Source: Pontibacter populi
Lineage (GTDB): Bacteria; Bacteroidota; Bacteroidia; Cytophagales; Hymenobacteraceae
Assembly (NCBI RefSeq): GCF_019336435.1
Contig: NZ_JAHWXQ010000002.1
Span: 682,001-746,000, forward strand
Reading direction: 5' to 3'
Length of the DNA stretch: 64,000 nucleotides
The position numbers and the translations under genes are program-made. The notes under the pieces are model-generated. The model saw nothing but the letters and a program-made list of their open reading frames with translations, ran no database searches and was not told where the DNA came from. Shown in pieces: positions 8,583 to 18,123 of this stretch (positions are counted from its first letter, which is position 1; each line of letters begins with the position of its first letter).

Positions 8583-9317
8583 ATGAGTGAATCAAGTAAG
8601 CCATTAATATTTTTAACAGGGTGCATTAATCCTGCCGGTATGTCACATACCGCTCTCCAGGATCCTGAGGTGCGGAAAAGTCAGTATATAGAGGCAATAA
8701 AATTTTATCTCCTTAATACAGACCTCCCTATCCTGTTTGTTGAGAACAGCAATACTCCCATTCCTATCGGAGAATTTAAAGACTTTAGCATAGACAACCG
8801 CTTAGAGTTGATAACTTTCGATGGTAATAACTATAACAAGGAGTTAGGCAAAGGCTATGGAGAAATGCTTATAATTGAGCATGCGCTAAAATTCTCTCTT
8901 TTTATCAGAACTGCAGAATTTGTCTTCAAAATTACTGGGCGATATAAGATATTAAACATTAGCTCCTTTATAATCGATTATAAAACTTCACAGTCTTATA
9001 ACTTATTGATCGACTTAAAGGAAAACCTGTCTTTTTCCGATTCCAGATTTTTGGGATGTGTACCTTCTTTCTTTTCAGAAATACTTTTGAAATATAAGGA
9101 TCGGGTTAACGATTCTATAGAAATCTTCTTCGAACATGCACTTTGCAATGCAACCCATGAAGCTATTATAAGAGGATATAGATTCTCATTTTTAAAATTC
9201 AAACCAAGATATTCTGGTACTTATGGAACGGACAACACAGTTTATAATGACTCCTGGACTTACTGGTTCCCACGAAACCTCAAGTATATTCTTAAATATA
9301 AGCTTTTAAACAAATAG
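8583..9317 (+). CDS. Unrecognised protein of the polysaccharide cluster, possibly a glycosyltransferase
   Basis: 244 residues, soluble, with no signal peptide or membrane helix. The segment FVFKITGRYKIL resembles a KxTGRY motif I associate with poorly characterised glycosyltransferase-like proteins of capsule and LPS loci. It begins with a possible nucleotide-sugar fold (PLIFLTGCINPAG). It sits 5 bases after the flippase and before a GT2 enzyme, so a role in repeat-unit assembly is likely. No family is assigned with confidence. Confidence 0.5.
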   Translation: MSESSKPLIFLTGCINPAGMSHTALQDPEVRKSQYIEAIKFYLLNTDLPILFVENSNTPIPIGEFKDFSIDNRLELITFDGNNYNKELGKGYGEMLIIEHALKFSLFIRTAEFVFKITGRYKILNISSFIIDYKTSQSYNLLIDLKENLSFSDSRFLGCVPSFFSEILLKYKDRVNDSIEIFFEHALCNATHEAIIRGYRFSFLKFKPRYSGTYGTDNTVYNDSWTYWFPRNLKYILKYKLLNK

Positions 9318-9410
9318 CACCCTACACCGATAACTGCTTTATAAATTACATTATGTTTAATTTATAATCACTTATGGCAGAATACATCAAACCAAGTTGT
9401 ACTAAATACT

Positions 9411-10172
9411 TTGGACTTCAAATTGAATTATAACCCGCTTATTACTATTATCATAGCTGTTTATAACGGAGAGCAATACATTGCTCAAACTATAGACAGT
9501 ATTTTAGCTCAGGATTACAAAAATTTTGAACTAGTAGTCATTGATGGTGGCTCAACTGATAGTACCTGTAAAATATTGGAAGCTTATCAACACCACTTCT
9601 CTTATTTTATAAGTGAAGTAGATAAAGGTATTTACGATGCTTGGAATAAAGGAATAGACGGAGCAAAAGGAGATTGGATTGCATTTGTCGGCAGTGATGA
9701 CATCTTGTTGAGCAGTACTTTAACTGATTATGTCGCTCATATTGCTGCCCATAAGCTTTTAGACTATGACTTTATTTCATCTAAAATTCAATTCGTAACT
9801 GCAGATTTAAAACCAAAGACGTATTTTGGCAGGGCTTGGAACTGGCCTTCCCATAAAGTAGAAATGCGCGTTGCACATGTAGGAGCCCTACATGGTAGAG
9901 AGCTTTTTAAAAGATATGGTAAGTTTAACCCTACATATAAAATTGCTGGAGATTACGAACTACTGCTGAGACCGCGAAAGAATTTAAAAGCTTCATATCT
10001 CGATAAACTTACTGTTCTGATGCGCCAAGAAGGTTTGAGTAATACAAACACTAAGGTATTTGATGAGTCATTGAGAGCAAAAATTCTTACTGCTAATCGG
10101 AACAAGCTCATCTGCAGGTTAGAATATTTTTATCTTATCTCTAAATTTTATCTTCTTAGGGTTTTAAGGTAA
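9411..10172 (+). CDS. GT2 family glycosyltransferase
   Basis: 253 residues. It has a GT-A fold with the N-terminal PLITIIIAVYNGEQYIAQTIDSIL signature of family 2 enzymes and a GSDD motif (Asp96-Asp97) for metal and nucleotide-sugar binding. The GIYDAWNKGI segment resembles WcaA-like enzymes. The only plausible start is a TTG at 9411; no in-frame ATG lies upstream within the open frame I checked. It probably adds one sugar to the lipid-linked repeat unit. Confidence 0.85.
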   Translation: MDFKLNYNPLITIIIAVYNGEQYIAQTIDSILAQDYKNFELVVIDGGSTDSTCKILEAYQHHFSYFISEVDKGIYDAWNKGIDGAKGDWIAFVGSDDILLSSTLTDYVAHIAAHKLLDYDFISSKIQFVTADLKPKTYFGRAWNWPSHKVEMRVAHVGALHGRELFKRYGKFNPTYKIAGDYELLLRPRKNLKASYLDKLTVLMRQEGLSNTNTKVFDESLRAKILTANRNKLICRLEYFYLISKFYLLRVLR

Positions 10173-10224
10173 ATTCACGAACCTTTTAAAGATCGAGAGT
10201 CGCTAAAATCAGACCTGCAATGCT

Positions 10225-11460
10225 ATGGTCCAGGCTAAAATGAAAATAAACAAAGCATACTTATTAACCATCATCTTCTTCTTTTTTAATAGTTTTCTAT
10301 TACCTATTGGCCTGCTTTATACAACCATCCTTACCCCTGTTTTTTATTTTGCCCTATTATTCAAACAATACAAGTATATACTCTTAAAGTATGTTTTTTG
10401 CATAGCACCGTTCGTGCTGATCCATCTCAAAAACGGAGTAGTGTTGCAAGACTACTTTGTCTCCCTCACCCTATATTTTACAGTTTATATTTTTATTTTT
10501 ATTGTTTATGACTTCCTGAAAACAAGAACCTATCTGGATATTCTTTTTGACAGGATTACGAACATTAACTTTGCTCTTACAATTTTAGCGCTCATTTCGC
10601 TTTTTACACCATTCAAAACGCTATGGGCATTACATGCTGTATCTGCAGGAATCAGCGGACTACCAAGGTTATCCTTATTTACCTATGAGCCTTCGTATTA
10701 CTCTACACTGTTGGTACCGCTCATCTTCTACTATCTGTTATCAATATCCATTCATAGGGAGAATCAAAAACTTCCTAAATTGCTGATGCTGGGATTATCG
10801 TTGTGCCTCTCATTCTCACTGGGGGTAATCGCATCTATAGCTATCGCTATTTCCTTTGTATTACTTCTAAACTTACACCGACTCAAAATAAGACGCGAAA
10901 CGGTAAGCTTGCTTTTATACCTGCTACTTCTTGGTGTTCTCATTGCATTACTTCTATTCATTTTTTATCCTGAAAACGCTTTGTATAAGCGCATTTACAA
11001 TGTTTTTACGGGTAATGACAGCTCAGGAAAAGGACGCACCTTTGAAGCTATAGAGATAGCCTACATACTTATCCAGAAAAAAAGCGTGATGTGGGGAATC
11101 GGATTGGGACAGATTAAGACATTAGGCTATGATGTTATTACCTCCTTTTACAAGTATGACAGAAACCTGATTAAGGTTGTAACTATCCCTAATGCATTTG
11201 CCGAAACATTAGCTATATTTGGCTTTGTAGGGGCTTTTTTAAGAATATTTCTTCAGCTTTTTCTGTTCTTCAAAACCAAAGTATACAAGAACTACTTCCA
11301 GATGCTTTGCTTTTCCTATATATTCATCTACCAGTTTACTGGTAGCTTCATTACAAACATTGCAGAATACCTTATCTGGCTATTAGCCTTTATTCCATAT
11401 TTTACGCAATTCAATAAGGATAACTTATTCAAAACAGCCTCTTCGCTTAATGGGCAATAG
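10225..11460 (+). CDS. Wzy-like polysaccharide polymerase, putative
   Basis: 411 residues with about 10-11 hydrophobic segments. A larger hydrophilic loop in the second half contains FTGNDSSGKGRTFEAI and GIGLGQIKTLGYD, like the periplasmic loop of Wzy and O-antigen ligase proteins. Sequence conservation in this class is poor, so the call rests on topology and locus. An alternative ATG at 10240 is equally possible. A second polymerase/ligase-like protein is encoded at 13693. Confidence 0.6.
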   Translation: MVQAKMKINKAYLLTIIFFFFNSFLLPIGLLYTTILTPVFYFALLFKQYKYILLKYVFCIAPFVLIHLKNGVVLQDYFVSLTLYFTVYIFIFIVYDFLKTRTYLDILFDRITNINFALTILALISLFTPFKTLWALHAVSAGISGLPRLSLFTYEPSYYSTLLVPLIFYYLLSISIHRENQKLPKLLMLGLSLCLSFSLGVIASIAIAISFVLLLNLHRLKIRRETVSLLLYLLLLGVLIALLLFIFYPENALYKRIYNVFTGNDSSGKGRTFEAIEIAYILIQKKSVMWGIGLGQIKTLGYDVITSFYKYDRNLIKVVTIPNAFAETLAIFGFVGAFLRIFLQLFLFFKTKVYKNYFQMLCFSYIFIYQFTGSFITNIAEYLIWLLAFIPYFTQFNKDNLFKTASSLNGQ

Positions 11461-11478
11461 CTTAAATCTATTTCTAAC

Positions 11479-12570
11479 ATGAGAGTACTTTTTATTTCAA
11501 GGGCTACTTTGCTCACTGCTCCCGGAGGCGATACGGTCCAGATAAGAAATACGGCAGACGCCCTGAAAGATTTAGGGGTTCAGGTAGACATAAAGCTTAC
11601 CAATGAAAAAATAGATTATTCTCTATATGACCTCCTGCATTTTTTTAATGTTATAAGACCAGCTGATATTTTAGGACATATAAGACGGAGTAAAAAACCA
11701 TTTGTAGTGACCCCTATTTTTGTAGACTATAAAGAGTTTGATTCATTTCAAAGAAAAGGCATAGTTCGTTTGCTCTATAAGCTTTCAGGGTCCTCGCATA
11801 CTGTTGAGTATATAAAGGTTATTGCCCGTTACATTTTTAATAATGAAAAGATCAACAGCTTAGAGTTCCTCATAAAAGGTCAGAAAAAATCAATCCAATA
11901 TATACTGCGAAATGCCAAGGTTTTACTTCCAAACTCAAATAGTGAATATAACCGGTTATTAGCAGCCTTCTCGGTTAATAACCGGTTTGTTGTGGTTCCC
12001 AATGCCATAGACCCTGAAAAGTTTTCGGCTGACGATAACAGTAAATTCTCTCCTGCTGACCGGACAGATGTAATAACCATTGCCCGGTTCGAAGGCCTGA
12101 AGAACCAGCATCAGATCATAAATGCCTTAAATGATACCAAGTATAATGTAAAACTTATCGGCAAGGCATCTCCAAATCAAAAGGGCTATCTGGAGCTTTG
12201 CAAAAAAATGGCAGCAAGTAACATAGAGTTTATACACCACATGGAGCAGGATAAGTTATTTGCCTTTTACCGGAGAGCAAAAGTGCACGTCTTGCCAAGC
12301 TGGTTCGAAACTACTGGCTTATCTTCTCTCGAAGCAGCAGCAATGGGTTGTAATGTAGTTATAAGTGATAAAGGTGATCAGAAAGAGTATTTCAAGCATT
12401 ATGCATTTTACTGTGATCCTGCTTCACCAGAGTCGATAGCAGAACAGGTAGAAAAGGCATTTATTACTCAGCCTGATCCTGAATTTCAGCAATATGTTTT
12501 ACAAAACTATACATGGAAGAAAACTGCAGAAAGAACATTAGAAGCTTATAATTTAGCACTACAAGGATGA
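11479..12570 (+). CDS. GT4 family glycosyltransferase
   Basis: 363 residues. It has a GT-B fold; the C-terminal half has FYRRAKVHVLPSWFETTGLSSLEAAAMG, with the E-x7-E pattern of retaining GT4 enzymes. An N-terminal Gly-rich loop (TAPGGDTVQIRNT) is typical. The stop overlaps the next start by 4 bases, so the pair is translationally coupled. It is likely to act on the lipid-linked repeat unit at the inner face of the membrane. Confidence 0.85.
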   Translation: MRVLFISRATLLTAPGGDTVQIRNTADALKDLGVQVDIKLTNEKIDYSLYDLLHFFNVIRPADILGHIRRSKKPFVVTPIFVDYKEFDSFQRKGIVRLLYKLSGSSHTVEYIKVIARYIFNNEKINSLEFLIKGQKKSIQYILRNAKVLLPNSNSEYNRLLAAFSVNNRFVVVPNAIDPEKFSADDNSKFSPADRTDVITIARFEGLKNQHQIINALNDTKYNVKLIGKASPNQKGYLELCKKMAASNIEFIHHMEQDKLFAFYRRAKVHVLPSWFETTGLSSLEAAAMGCNVVISDKGDQKEYFKHYAFYCDPASPESIAEQVEKAFITQPDPEFQQYVLQNYTWKKTAERTLEAYNLALQG

Positions 12571-13676
12571 AAATAGCAATACTAGGTACGAGAGGTATAC
12601 CCAATAACTATGGTGGATTTGAGCAGTTGGCGGAGTACCTTTCTGTTGGTTTAGTTACGAAAGGTCATGATGTATATGTTTATAGCCCGCATAATCATTC
12701 ATACCGGGAGAAGACATTTAAAGGGGTAAATATCTTACATCAATACGACCCTGAATATAAAATTGGTACTGCAGGCCAGTTTATCTATGACCTTAACTGT
12801 ATAAGAGATACCCGCAGACATAGCTTTGACATTATTCTGCAGCTGGGTTATACAAGCAGTTCTGTCTGGAGCAGACTTTTTCCGAAATCATCTATAGTGA
12901 TTACAAACATGGATGGCCTTGAATGGAAACGCACGAAGTTCAGGAACTCAGTTAAAAAATTCATAAAATATGCTGAACAACTGGCTGTTAAACACAGCGA
13001 CTACTTTGTTTCTGACTCTATCGGTATACAGCAGTATCTACTGGATAACTACCAGAAAGAATCAACTTATATAGCTTATGGTGCTCATTTATTTAATGAT
13101 AATTCTGTTGATGCAATCATGGAGTTTAGCGTTAAAGCTTATGAGTATGATATGCTAATTGCCCGCCTGGAGCCTGAAAATAGTATCGAAACCATATTAA
13201 AAGGAGTTGAACTGTCGAATAGTAAGCGACCATTCCTAGTTATCGGAAATCATTTGTCTAAATATGGAAATTACCTTAAAAACAAATTCAAAGATCCAAG
13301 AATTCATTTTCTTGGAGCAATTTATGATATCTATAAACTCGATAACCTAAGATATTATTCAAACCTTTATTTTCATGGACATACAGTTGGTGGAACCAAC
13401 CCTTCATTGCTGGAAGCGATGGCATCAAATAGTCTCATATGTGCCAACGACAACCAGTTTAACAGATCAATACTGAATGAAGATGCTTACTACTTTACGA
13501 ATGAAAAAGAGGTAAGGCATGTACTGAACTCTGTTTTGAAAACAGCACAGAATGATTTTATGATTGAAAATAACAGGCAAAAAATCAAACATGATTTTGC
13601 CTGGGATACTATAAACAATCAATATGAAGCACTATTTACCAGGTGTTTAAAGACAAGAACAAAATCAGCAAAATAA
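12567..13676 (+). CDS. DUF1972-type GT4 glycosyltransferase
   Basis: 369 residues. The N-terminus MKIAILGTRGIPNNYGGFEQ is the signature of the DUF1972 domain found in rhamnosyltransferase-like GT4 enzymes. The C-terminal part has HGHTVGGTNPSLLEAMAS, the donor-sugar binding region. It overlaps the preceding GT4 gene by 4 bases. The donor sugar is uncertain. Confidence 0.87.
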   Translation: MKIAILGTRGIPNNYGGFEQLAEYLSVGLVTKGHDVYVYSPHNHSYREKTFKGVNILHQYDPEYKIGTAGQFIYDLNCIRDTRRHSFDIILQLGYTSSSVWSRLFPKSSIVITNMDGLEWKRTKFRNSVKKFIKYAEQLAVKHSDYFVSDSIGIQQYLLDNYQKESTYIAYGAHLFNDNSVDAIMEFSVKAYEYDMLIARLEPENSIETILKGVELSNSKRPFLVIGNHLSKYGNYLKNKFKDPRIHFLGAIYDIYKLDNLRYYSNLYFHGHTVGGTNPSLLEAMASNSLICANDNQFNRSILNEDAYYFTNEKEVRHVLNSVLKTAQNDFMIENNRQKIKHDFAWDTINNQYEALFTRCLKTRTKSAK

Positions 13677-13692
13677 TAGATAAAGAGCTCAT

Positions 13693-14991
13693 ATGTTAAC
13701 CGATAGGGCATCCATCCATAAGAAGACACATAGCTTCCTGTTAATAGCATTAGGGGCTTCTTTGCCCCTATTCTTTCAACTATCCAATTACATAACTGTG
13801 CTGTTGGTTTTAAACTGGCTCATAGCAGGGAATTATTGTCATATTAAGACCCGATTCGGTAATAGCAAACTTTACTTAGCTACAATATTATTATTCTTTG
13901 GATTTCTATTCGGTCTAATACACACTTCAAACTTGTCTGAAGGCTTGAAAGACATCGAGCATAAGATCAGCTTATTATTAGTCCCCTTAGTAGTTTTCAC
14001 GTCCGGAGAGGTTACAAAAGCAAAGTTAAGCCAGATTCTTTCGGCTTTTGTATGTGCCACCATACTTGCAGCGACTATTGCCTTAGGTATAAGTACCTAT
14101 AAGTTTGTTAATGGTGCAGATCTCTCAACCTTTTTTTATCATCAGTTAGCAAACAATATCGGGATGCATGCAGTGTATCTCTCCTGTTACCTAGCATTCT
14201 CATTTTTTGTGGTGCTGCATTTCTTTACAAACCAGAGACACAATAAACACACAACACTAATATTCCTCTTAATTGAGGCGTACATAATCATTCTTCTTAT
14301 ACTTCTATCGTCTAAAACTATACTTGCTACTTTGATAGTTTCTATTGTAGTTTATGTTTTTATAACATTAGACTCGGGTAAAAAGCTATGGTATGGATCT
14401 GTGGCATCTGTGTTTATTGGTATAGTTCTGGTGGTCACATTAGTTAATACACCCTACACTAGTACCAGATTTAAGCAAATAGTTGATACAAAGTTTGATG
14501 TATTGAACGAAGAAAAATTTAATTATGATACAGAATTCAATGGTCTATCGCTAAGGCTCCTACTCTGGAAATTTGCGTTTCTGATCAACGAACGAGAAAA
14601 CGCACACATATTTGGTGTAGGAACCGGAGATAGTAAGGAAAAGCTTAATGAAATTTACCGGGAGTATAACCTCTATCTAGGAAATACTAACAATGTAGGC
14701 GATACAGGATATTTTAACTACAATACACATAGTCAATTTGTAGAAACATACCTTAAAATCGGCTTGGCCGGGCTTCTCTTTTCAATAATTTACTACGTTT
14801 ATCTATTATACTTTTCCATTAAGAACAAATCCCCGCTGTTTACAACATGGCTAATTATATTTATTGCTTTTAGTATTACAGAAACTACCCTAGAGGTAAA
14901 TAAGGGAATCGCATATTTTGCTTTTTTCAATTCTGTTTTTATTTTTTACTTGAGAGCATCAGGCTCCGCTACTGGCGAAGCAATAACTTAA
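13693..14991 (+). CDS. O-antigen ligase/polymerase family membrane protein
   Basis: 432 residues with about 10-12 membrane segments. A long hydrophilic loop near residues 265-350 contains LSLRLLLWKFAF and HIFGVGTGDSKEKL, the pattern of the Wzy_C/O-antigen ligase family. TGYFNYNTHSQFVETYLKIGLAG holds the conserved His region before the last helices. It may ligate finished polymer to an acceptor, while the protein at 10225 polymerises, or the reverse. Confidence 0.78.
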   Translation: MLTDRASIHKKTHSFLLIALGASLPLFFQLSNYITVLLVLNWLIAGNYCHIKTRFGNSKLYLATILLFFGFLFGLIHTSNLSEGLKDIEHKISLLLVPLVVFTSGEVTKAKLSQILSAFVCATILAATIALGISTYKFVNGADLSTFFYHQLANNIGMHAVYLSCYLAFSFFVVLHFFTNQRHNKHTTLIFLLIEAYIIILLILLSSKTILATLIVSIVVYVFITLDSGKKLWYGSVASVFIGIVLVVTLVNTPYTSTRFKQIVDTKFDVLNEEKFNYDTEFNGLSLRLLLWKFAFLINERENAHIFGVGTGDSKEKLNEIYREYNLYLGNTNNVGDTGYFNYNTHSQFVETYLKIGLAGLLFSIIYYVYLLYFSIKNKSPLFTTWLIIFIAFSITETTLEVNKGIAYFAFFNSVFIFYLRASGSATGEAIT

Positions 14992-15204
14992 AAGTGTTAG
15001 CGTGGAAGGAGATTCGTAGTTCAAGGATTAAAATCTTTAGATTATCTTCTTCAAGTGCAATTTTGATTAATCAGTAATTCATTTCGGTATAAGTTCCACA
15101 GCCAACTATATTACTCGATTAGTATATAAAGAATTATTAATTCTTATTTTTTAATATTACTTTCGTTTTCGCAACCACAATTCCTACAAACTTAGTTCAA
15201 AGTA

Positions 15205-16584
15205 GTGCCGGGACTTTACTCCAAATACATTAAACCAATACACGCCATAGGCGATGCCTCTGCAATAGTAACCTCGATTATAAGTTCTTCTGTTATTTTG
15301 TTTGGCAAAGTTAATCCTACTACCACAAACAGATTCCTCGAACTAATCATATTTTCCCTGCTTACCTGGTTTGTTTGCTCCTCTTTCTTAAAATCTTATA
15401 AATTCTACAGGGTAACTAATCTAACACGTATTATCTTAAACGTGCTGAAGGTTATTGCTCTGTTCATTATTATACTGGAAGCCACACTTAATATAACTGA
15501 AGCAGAAGCAAATAGGCAATTCCTATTACTGGCTTACGCTTTACTGACTGGCTTAATTATATCCTGGCGCGTTTCAGTAGTGTTGTCGCTTAGGTATGCC
15601 CGAAAGAAAGGTTATAATTACAGGAAGGTAATAATAGTTGGCTTCAGTAAAACAGCTATAGATTTAAGACGCTTTTTTGTTTCAAGACCGGAATATGGCT
15701 ATAGGTTTCTTGGCTTTTTTGATGACCATAATACCGACAAACCTTATGTAGTTGGGAGTTTCGATGAGATCCAAAACTTTGTTTTAGAGAACGGCGTAGA
15801 TGAAATCTACTGTAGCCCCTTTAATTTAAAGCGGCAACAAATTGTTAATCTGCTTGATTTTGTGGATAATAACTTAGTACGAATGAAGTTTTTACCAGAG
15901 CCGGGCGAGTTACCATACCGTCAGATGAAAGTAGACTTTTATGATGTGCTTCCTGTGCTGATTTTCAGATCAATTCCGTTAGATGATGTAGTAAACAAAG
16001 TTATCAAACGCACATTTGATATCGTATTCTCACTTGCAGTTATTATACTAATATTATCCTGGTTAATTCCTATCCTTGGTATACTAATAAAGCTCAACTC
16101 TAAAGGACCAGTATTTTTTAAACAGTATCGCACTGGTCTGGATAACAAGAAATTTAAGTGCTGGAAGTTGCGTACCATGACGGCGAATGGTGAGTCTGAT
16201 TCTCAACAGGCTAAGCGTGGGGATGCCAGAATTACGTCAATTGGTGCATTCTTAAGAAAGACCAGTTTAGACGAGTTCCCTCAGTTTTTTAATGTTTTGC
16301 GCGGCAATATGTCTGTTGTTGGCCCCAGGCCACACATGTTACAGCATACGGAGCAATACTCCAGGATAGTAAATAAGTTTATGGTGAGGCATTTCATTAA
16401 GCCTGGTATAACTGGCCTGTCGCAGGTAAGAGGCTTTAGAGGTGAAACTACCGAAGTACACCAGATGCGCGGCAGAATTAAGCTTGACATATTTTATCTC
16501 GAGCATTGGTCGTTCTTCCTGGATATGAAGATTATTTTTCATACCGTAATCAACATTTTTAGAGGGGAAGACAACGCTTTTTAA
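15205..16584 (+). CDS. Polyprenyl glycosylphosphotransferase (priming enzyme)
   Basis: 459 residues. Four N-terminal membrane helices (to about residue 125) are followed by a Rossmann-like CoA-binding domain (RKVIIVGFSKTAIDLRRFF) and a C-terminal bacterial sugar transferase domain from about residue 262 (KRTFDIVFSLAVIILILSW). The catalytic pair is Asp356-Glu357 in SLDEFPQFFNVLRG, followed by VVGPRPH. It transfers a sugar-1-phosphate to undecaprenyl phosphate, starting repeat-unit synthesis. The start is GTG at 15205. A 213-base gap separates it from the preceding gene, so it may have its own promoter (TACTTTCG at 15158-15165 is a one-mismatch -7 box). Confidence 0.88.
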   Translation: MPGLYSKYIKPIHAIGDASAIVTSIISSSVILFGKVNPTTTNRFLELIIFSLLTWFVCSSFLKSYKFYRVTNLTRIILNVLKVIALFIIILEATLNITEAEANRQFLLLAYALLTGLIISWRVSVVLSLRYARKKGYNYRKVIIVGFSKTAIDLRRFFVSRPEYGYRFLGFFDDHNTDKPYVVGSFDEIQNFVLENGVDEIYCSPFNLKRQQIVNLLDFVDNNLVRMKFLPEPGELPYRQMKVDFYDVLPVLIFRSIPLDDVVNKVIKRTFDIVFSLAVIILILSWLIPILGILIKLNSKGPVFFKQYRTGLDNKKFKCWKLRTMTANGESDSQQAKRGDARITSIGAFLRKTSLDEFPQFFNVLRGNMSVVGPRPHMLQHTEQYSRIVNKFMVRHFIKPGITGLSQVRGFRGETTEVHQMRGRIKLDIFYLEHWSFFLDMKIIFHTVINIFRGEDNAF

Positions 16585-16718
16585 TTCTGCCCATTGATTC
16601 ACGAATTACTCAGGATGATTTATACCTCTGAGAAAGTGTAAATACCTGTTACCTATTTAATAAAAGCATCTACCCTTTTACATTGGTTTTTGTAACTTCG
16701 CCGGCAAAGTTTTTGAGC

Positions 16719-18122
16719 ATGAGCAAAGAGAAACCAAGTTTACCAAAAGGAACCCGCGATTTTGGCCCTGCTGTTGTGGCTAAGCGTAACTATATATTCA
16801 ATACCATCCGCCGCACCTTCGAGAAATTCGGCTACCTGCCCCTCGAAACCCCGGCCATGGAGCAGCTCTCAGTTCTTACCGGCAAATATGGCGACGAAGG
16901 CGACCAGTTGATCTTCAAGATCCTGAACTCCGGCGATTACCTGGGCAAAACCACACCTGCAGATATTGAGCAGGGTTCTAAACACCTGATCCGTAAGATT
17001 TCTGAAAAAGCGTTGCGTTATGACCTGACTGTACCGTTTGCCCGTTTCGTGGTGATGAACCGCAACGAGATCACCTTCCCGTTCAAGCGTTACCAGATTC
17101 AGCCGGTTTGGCGTGCCGACCGTCCGCAGAAAGGCCGCTACCGCGAGTTTTACCAGTGCGATGCTGATGTGGTAGGCACTAACTCGCTGCTTTGCGAAGC
17201 TGAAATTGTGCAGATGATCGACGAAGTACTGACTACCCTTGGCCTGACTGATTTCACGATAAAAATAAACCACCGCGGCGTGCTGGCTGGCATTGCCGAA
17301 GCCATCGGCGAGAAAGGCCGTGAAGGTGACATTTGTGTGGCCATAGATAAGCTGGATAAAATTGGTGCAGAAGGCGTGCGTAAAGAGCTGCTGGAGCGTG
17401 GCATCTCGGAAGAAGCCGTTGGTAAACTGGAGCCACTTTATAGTTTGGAAGGCGACAACCAGAATCTACTGCAACAACTGCAAACTATACTGGGCAACAC
17501 CGAAGAAGGCCAGCGCGGCCTGAAAGACCTGAATGAAGTTTGGACCTACCTGGATAACCTGGGCAGCAATGCGCTAACGACAGAAAACCCATCAGGCAAC
17601 CCGCGTCTGCAACTGGATGTAACCTTGGCCCGTGGCCTCTCCTACTATACCGGATGCATTTTCGAGGTGAAGGTGAACAACGTGAGCATGGGCAGCATCA
17701 GTGGTGGTGGCCGTTACGATAACCTGACAGGTATGTTCGGTTTGCCGGGTGTGTCAGGTGTGGGCTTCTCGTTTGGCGTAGACCGCATTTACGATGTGCT
17801 GGAAGAACTGGATCTTTTCCCGGCCAATGCACAAATGAGTACAAAGGTACTCATTGTGCAGTTTGATAAAGAATCTGAACTATACGCCCTGCCGTTGCTA
17901 CAGAAACTACGCGATGCCGGCATCTCGTCGGAATTATACCCGGAAGCAGCCAAACTGAAAAAACAGATGGGCTACGCCGATCAGAAAAATATACCGTTCG
18001 TGCTGCTGGTTGGCTCCGAAGAAATGGCAAGCGGCAAACTAAAGCTCCGCGACATGCAGACCGGCGAACAGGACGAACTATACATTGATGACATTATTGC
18101 CCAGCTGAAAGACATAGCCTAA
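16719..18122 (+). CDS. hisS: Histidine--tRNA ligase
   Basis: 467 residues from the ATG at 16719, which gives the usual N-terminus MSKEKPSLPKGTRDFGP. A TTG 36 bases upstream would extend it without support. Class II signatures are visible: the QIQPVWRADRPQKGRYREFYQCD motif 2 region, the histidine-specific LARGLSYYTGCIFE, and GGGRYDNLTGMFG with GVGFSFGVDRI (motif 3). A C-terminal anticodon-binding domain follows from about residue 365. It charges tRNA-His. hutH begins one base after its stop. Confidence 0.96.
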   Translation: MSKEKPSLPKGTRDFGPAVVAKRNYIFNTIRRTFEKFGYLPLETPAMEQLSVLTGKYGDEGDQLIFKILNSGDYLGKTTPADIEQGSKHLIRKISEKALRYDLTVPFARFVVMNRNEITFPFKRYQIQPVWRADRPQKGRYREFYQCDADVVGTNSLLCEAEIVQMIDEVLTTLGLTDFTIKINHRGVLAGIAEAIGEKGREGDICVAIDKLDKIGAEGVRKELLERGISEEAVGKLEPLYSLEGDNQNLLQQLQTILGNTEEGQRGLKDLNEVWTYLDNLGSNALTTENPSGNPRLQLDVTLARGLSYYTGCIFEVKVNNVSMGSISGGGRYDNLTGMFGLPGVSGVGFSFGVDRIYDVLEELDLFPANAQMSTKVLIVQFDKESELYALPLLQKLRDAGISSELYPEAAKLKKQMGYADQKNIPFVLLVGSEEMASGKLKLRDMQTGEQDELYIDDIIAQLKDIA

Positions 18123-18123
18123 C

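Noticed and set aside
16683..16718. Upstream TTG extension of hisS
   Set aside because: The ATG at 16719 gives the normal family N-terminus, and the extension overlaps the probable promoter region (TAACTTCG at 16693).
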